DNA from: Bacteroidales bacterium
GTDB lineage: Bacteria > Bacteroidota > Bacteroidia > Bacteroidales > UBA932
DNA: 64,000 nt
Direction: 5' to 3'
Assembly (NCBI GenBank): GCA_017458145.1
Contig: JAFTGA010000001.1
Coordinates: forward strand, 1-64,000
Part shown: one piece after another, positions 61,595 to 64,000 of the stretch
Layout of the letters: every line of letters starts with the position of its first letter
Numbering within the stretch: the stretch's first letter is position 1
The notes under the pieces: model-generated
What the model was told of the DNA's origin: nothing
The model's database searches: none
The model's input: the letters and a program-made list of their open reading frames with translations, nothing else
Made by a program: the position numbers and the translations under genes

Positions 61595-62548
61595 ATGGCA
61601 GGCAGGAAAAGATTCGTCTTCGACGCGGAGAATTTCCATTTCGGGCAGGTTCCGCGCAAGGTGGGCAAGACGGTATTATATGTGTTTCTCTACATGCTGC
61701 TGACCTTTACCCTGGCCGTCCTGACCTATCTGGCTTTCACCCTGGTCTTCCGTACGGACACCGAGCGACGCCTGCGCCGGGAGATCCGGATGTATGAGCG
61801 GCTTTATCCCCAGCTGGAACAGCGCGAACAGCTGCTGGGCGACGCCATCGTCCACCTCCAGCACCGGGACAACGAAATCTACGGCGTGATTTTCGACACC
61901 GGGGCGCCCGGCGTGAACCCGATGTCCGACCCGCTTGCCCTGTCGGCGGTGGATACCCTGCGGGATTCGCAGCTGGTCGGCTATACATACCAGAAGGCGG
62001 ACAGCCTGATGCAGCGCAGCCGGGCGGTGGATGCCGCCTTCGAGCGCATTTTCCGGACCCTGTCCGACTCTTCGACCGTGCTCCCTCCGATGACCATGCC
62101 GGTGCGCGGCATCACCCCTCCGCAGGTCGGAGCGGGACCCGGGCGCAAGATACACCCTTTCTACAAGGCCTATGTCCCCCACAACGGACTGGACCTGCTC
62201 GTCTCGCGCGGCACGCCGGTGTATGCGACGGCGGACGGGACGGTGGCCAGCGCCGCGAACAGCCGCGACTCCGGCAACACGGTCCTGATCCGCCATGCCG
62301 GCGGCTACGAGACCCTCTATGCCCACCTGGAGAGCATGTCGGTGCGTGCCGGACAGCGCGTGAGCGCCGGCCAGCAGATCGGTACGGTCGGCATGTCGGG
62401 CCAGGCCTTTGCCCCGCACCTCCACTACGAAGTGCTCAAGGACGGCGGACAGATGGATCCCGTGAGTTATTTCTTCGCTTCGGTCACCCCGGCGGAGTAT
62501 GCGAACATGCTGTATATGTCAGTCAATACCGTGCAATCAATGGATTAA
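61595..62548 (+). CDS. M23 family metallopeptidase, paralogue of the preceding gene
   Basis: A 317-aa protein of the same plan: one membrane helix (about 25-52), a helical region (about 55-160), and a C-terminal LytM domain with intact ligands PHNGLDLL and PHLHYEVL, with YAHLES between. The two genes are adjacent, share layout, and probably arose by tandem duplication, but their N-terminal halves have diverged. It likely cleaves peptide cross-links in the periplasm. The MerR-type gene begins 9 nt later. Confidence 0.92.
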   Translation: MAGRKRFVFDAENFHFGQVPRKVGKTVLYVFLYMLLTFTLAVLTYLAFTLVFRTDTERRLRREIRMYERLYPQLEQREQLLGDAIVHLQHRDNEIYGVIFDTGAPGVNPMSDPLALSAVDTLRDSQLVGYTYQKADSLMQRSRAVDAAFERIFRTLSDSSTVLPPMTMPVRGITPPQVGAGPGRKIHPFYKAYVPHNGLDLLVSRGTPVYATADGTVASAANSRDSGNTVLIRHAGGYETLYAHLESMSVRAGQRVSAGQQIGTVGMSGQAFAPHLHYEVLKDGGQMDPVSYFFASVTPAEYANMLYMSVNTVQSMD

Positions 62549-62557
62549 TCATCAGAT

Positions 62558-62878
62558 ATGGAGAAACTTTTCTATTCGATCGGCGAAGTGGCCGACATCC
62601 TGGGCGAGTCCGTGTCCCTGGTCCGCTTCTGGTCCAATTCTTTCCCCAAATTCATCAAGCCCCAGCGCAATGCGAAGGGCAACCGGCAGTTCAGTGCCGC
62701 CGACGTGGAGACCTTCAAGCAGATCCACCATCTGGTCAAGGACCGCGGGATGACCCTGGAAGGGGCGGCCCAGCAGCTCACCCACGACCGCCGGCCGGTG
62801 GACCGCCAAGTCCGGGCGATCGCTTCCCTCAAGGAAATCCGCTCGCAACTTATGGAGATTAAGAAAAATATTTCCTAA
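62558..62878 (+). CDS. MerR family transcriptional regulator
   Basis: A 106-aa DNA-binding protein consisting mostly of the MerR winged helix: FYSIGEVADILGESVSLVRFW (turn), FIKPQRNAKGNRQFSAADVE, and IHHLVKDRGMTLEGAAQQL. It has no C-terminal effector domain and no cysteine cluster, so it is not a metal sensor. This short MerR-like protein next to M23 peptidase genes is a conserved Bacteroidota arrangement. Targets unknown. Confidence 0.92.
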   Translation: MEKLFYSIGEVADILGESVSLVRFWSNSFPKFIKPQRNAKGNRQFSAADVETFKQIHHLVKDRGMTLEGAAQQLTHDRRPVDRQVRAIASLKEIRSQLMEIKKNIS

Positions 62879-62883
62879 CTTTG
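62876..62883 (+). promoter_or_regulatory. -7 promoter element for the zinc-ribbon gene
   Basis: TAACTTTG, 20 nt before ATG 62904, overlapping the stop codon of the MerR gene. Confidence 0.55.
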
Positions 62884-62903
62884 TAAAATTTCTAGAAATT
62901 AAT

Positions 62904-63737
62904 ATGGCTACAACCAAGAAAACTACGAAAGTACAGACTCCTGTGGACGAGCGGGAGACTTTTGTCTCGCTCCAGAAGACCTTTGCTGAGACCGAGCAGA
63001 GCACCCAGGAGAAGCTTAAAGTCCTGTATGAACTCCAGGCTGCCGACATCGCGATCGACGACCTGGTCCACCAGCGTGGTGAACTTCCCGCCGAGGTCGC
63101 GATCCTCGAGGAGGAGCTGGAAGGAATGAAGACCAAGTCCGAGCGCATCGGCCAGATGATCGAAGGCTACGGCCAGACCATCGATGCGGCGAACAAGCAG
63201 ATTGTCGAGCTGGATGCCGAGATCGAAAAATACCGCGCCCAGCTGGAGAACATCTCCAACAGCCGCGAGTTCGACTCCATCAACAAGGAACTGGAGAACC
63301 AGGGCCTGCTGCGCGCCATTGCCGAGAAGAATATCCGCGAAGCCCGCGAGGCCATCGAGGACCGCAAGATGGACCGCGAGCGTCTCGCCGACCGCATCCT
63401 GATCCGCGAGGAGGACCTCAAGGCCAAGAAGGAGGAACTGGCCTCCATCGTCGAGTCCACCGCCAAGGAGGAGAAGGCCCTGCAGGCCAAGCGTGACGCC
63501 TGCGCCGCCAAGATCGACGAGCGCACGCTGAGCGCCTATGAGCGTATCCGCGGCAATGCCCACAACCACCTGGCCGTGGTGACCCTCTTCCCGAAGAACG
63601 AGGACGGCACTTACGGCGATGCATGCGGCGGCTGCTTCCATACCATCACCCCGCAGCGTATCATCGACATCGCTTCCGGCAGGAAGCTTGTGATCTGCGA
63701 GCACTGCGGACGCATCATCGTCAATCCTGACATCTAG
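62904..63737 (+). CDS. Coiled-coil protein with C-terminal C4 zinc ribbon
   Basis: A 277-aa protein. Residues about 30-205 form a long antiparallel coiled coil (EVAILEEELEGMKTKSERIG, SREFDSINKELENQGLLRAI), and the C-terminus carries a zinc ribbon with CGGC and CEHCGRI. This is the zf-RING_7/CT398-like family found in most bacteria. It is thought to bind nucleic acid or flagellar/secretion partners, but the role in Bacteroidota is unknown. It precedes dnaB by 5 nt. Confidence 0.9.
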   Translation: MATTKKTTKVQTPVDERETFVSLQKTFAETEQSTQEKLKVLYELQAADIAIDDLVHQRGELPAEVAILEEELEGMKTKSERIGQMIEGYGQTIDAANKQIVELDAEIEKYRAQLENISNSREFDSINKELENQGLLRAIAEKNIREAREAIEDRKMDRERLADRILIREEDLKAKKEELASIVESTAKEEKALQAKRDACAAKIDERTLSAYERIRGNAHNHLAVVTLFPKNEDGTYGDACGGCFHTITPQRIIDIASGRKLVICEHCGRIIVNPDI

Positions 63738-63742
63738 GCAGG

Positions 63743-64000
63743 ATGCCCGCGCAGCGATCCGGCAACTCCCGCAAGAAGGACCAGGCGGTCAATCTTGAGA
63801 CCCTCGGACTGGAGATCGGCAACAAGCCGCCCCAGGCCCCGGATGTCGAGGAGGCCGTCCTGGGTGCCATGTTGCTGGAGCCCGCGTGCGTGGACCTTGC
63901 GATGGAGGAGCTGACGCCCTCCTGTTTCTACGACCCCAAGCACCGGATGATCTTCGAGGCGATGTCCCGCCTGGTGACGGACCACACCTCGGTGGATATC
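63743..64000 (+). CDS. dnaB: Replicative DNA helicase DnaB, N-terminal part (runs off the right edge)
   Basis: Translation of the last 258 bp from ATG 63743 gives MPAQRSGNSRKKDQAVNLET and then KPPQAPDVEEAVLGAMLLEP, the start of the DnaB N-terminal domain, followed by CFYDPKHRMIFEAM and TSVDI. The ATPase core lies outside the window. Spacing of 5 nt to the zinc-ribbon gene suggests co-transcription. Confidence 0.93.
   Translation, partial: MPAQRSGNSRKKDQAVNLETLGLEIGNKPPQAPDVEEAVLGAMLLEPACVDLAMEELTPSCFYDPKHRMIFEAMSRLVTDHTSVDI

Overview
The window is chromosomal DNA from a member of the Bacteroidales (phylum Bacteroidota), probably an uncultured, high-GC, gut-type lineage. Four things support this: the 5' part of a Bacteroidales-like 16S rRNA gene at the left edge; about two dozen Bacteroidota sigma-type -7 elements (TAnnTTTG, a few with a -33 TTTG) in front of genes; typical families (GldH, DUF4271, DUF2723, PG0541, OmpA/PorT-like small barrels, sigma-ECF plus membrane-spanning barrel pair, RicT); and typical gene order (yciH-DUF4271-hemD-rnpA-yidD; ricT-gldH; alaS followed by M23 peptidases, a MerR regulator and a zinc-ribbon protein). 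Species-level placement needs a 16S search.

Layout. 1-0.7 kb: divergent rRNA operon start. 0.7-9.8 kb: a YghZ-like aldo/keto reductase, a large secreted GH78 rhamnosidase with a PIG-L deacetylase-like gene, ComM, TsaE and a lipoprotein. 9.8-18.6 kb: an ECF sigma factor with a protein that seems to span both membranes, a TPR protein with an EnvC-like protein, a phosphopantetheinyl transferase, malate dehydrogenase, a LolD-like ATPase, MutY and small envelope proteins. 18.7-26.5 kb: DUF456 and YqaA membrane proteins, tRNA-Pro, an ABC-transporter remnant, transketolase, LepA and the hemD/rnpA/yidD operon. 26.5-39 kb: a DUF2723 membrane protein, an RlmI-like methyltransferase, a single-gene restriction-modification enzyme between near-identical promoter repeats, Pgk, an envelope operon and Lgt. 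39-46 kb: a tripartite RND efflux operon, thioredoxin and a small barrel. 46-52 kb: a tightly overlapping operon LOG-prenyl synthase-HolB-RicT-GldH-TrmB, then a metallophosphoesterase. 52-64 kb: a NapH/NapG-like Fe-S protein with a Tat-exported Fe-S aldo/keto reductase, AlaS, an LptF/G-Fmt fusion, two M23 peptidases, MerR, a zinc-ribbon protein and the start of DnaB.

Most of the window is housekeeping. The unusual points are: (1) one uninterrupted frame fusing an LPS-export permease (LptF/LptG) to methionyl-tRNA formyltransferase, with ACG where Fmt would normally start; (2) palindromic, hairpin-rich inserts carried in frame inside trmB and fmt and probably mutY, with a related palindrome between genes before alaS; (3) a fused nuclease-methyltransferase-specificity gene of visibly lower GC flanked by a 28/29-bp direct repeat of the divergent promoter region; (4) a candidate dual-membrane anti-sigma protein; (5) many genes whose -7 box lies only 4-7 nt before the start codon, implying leaderless mRNAs; (6) very compact convergent gene ends, three of which share the tetranucleotide CTAA as both stop codons, and one factor-independent terminator embedded in the coding sequence of the opposing gene.
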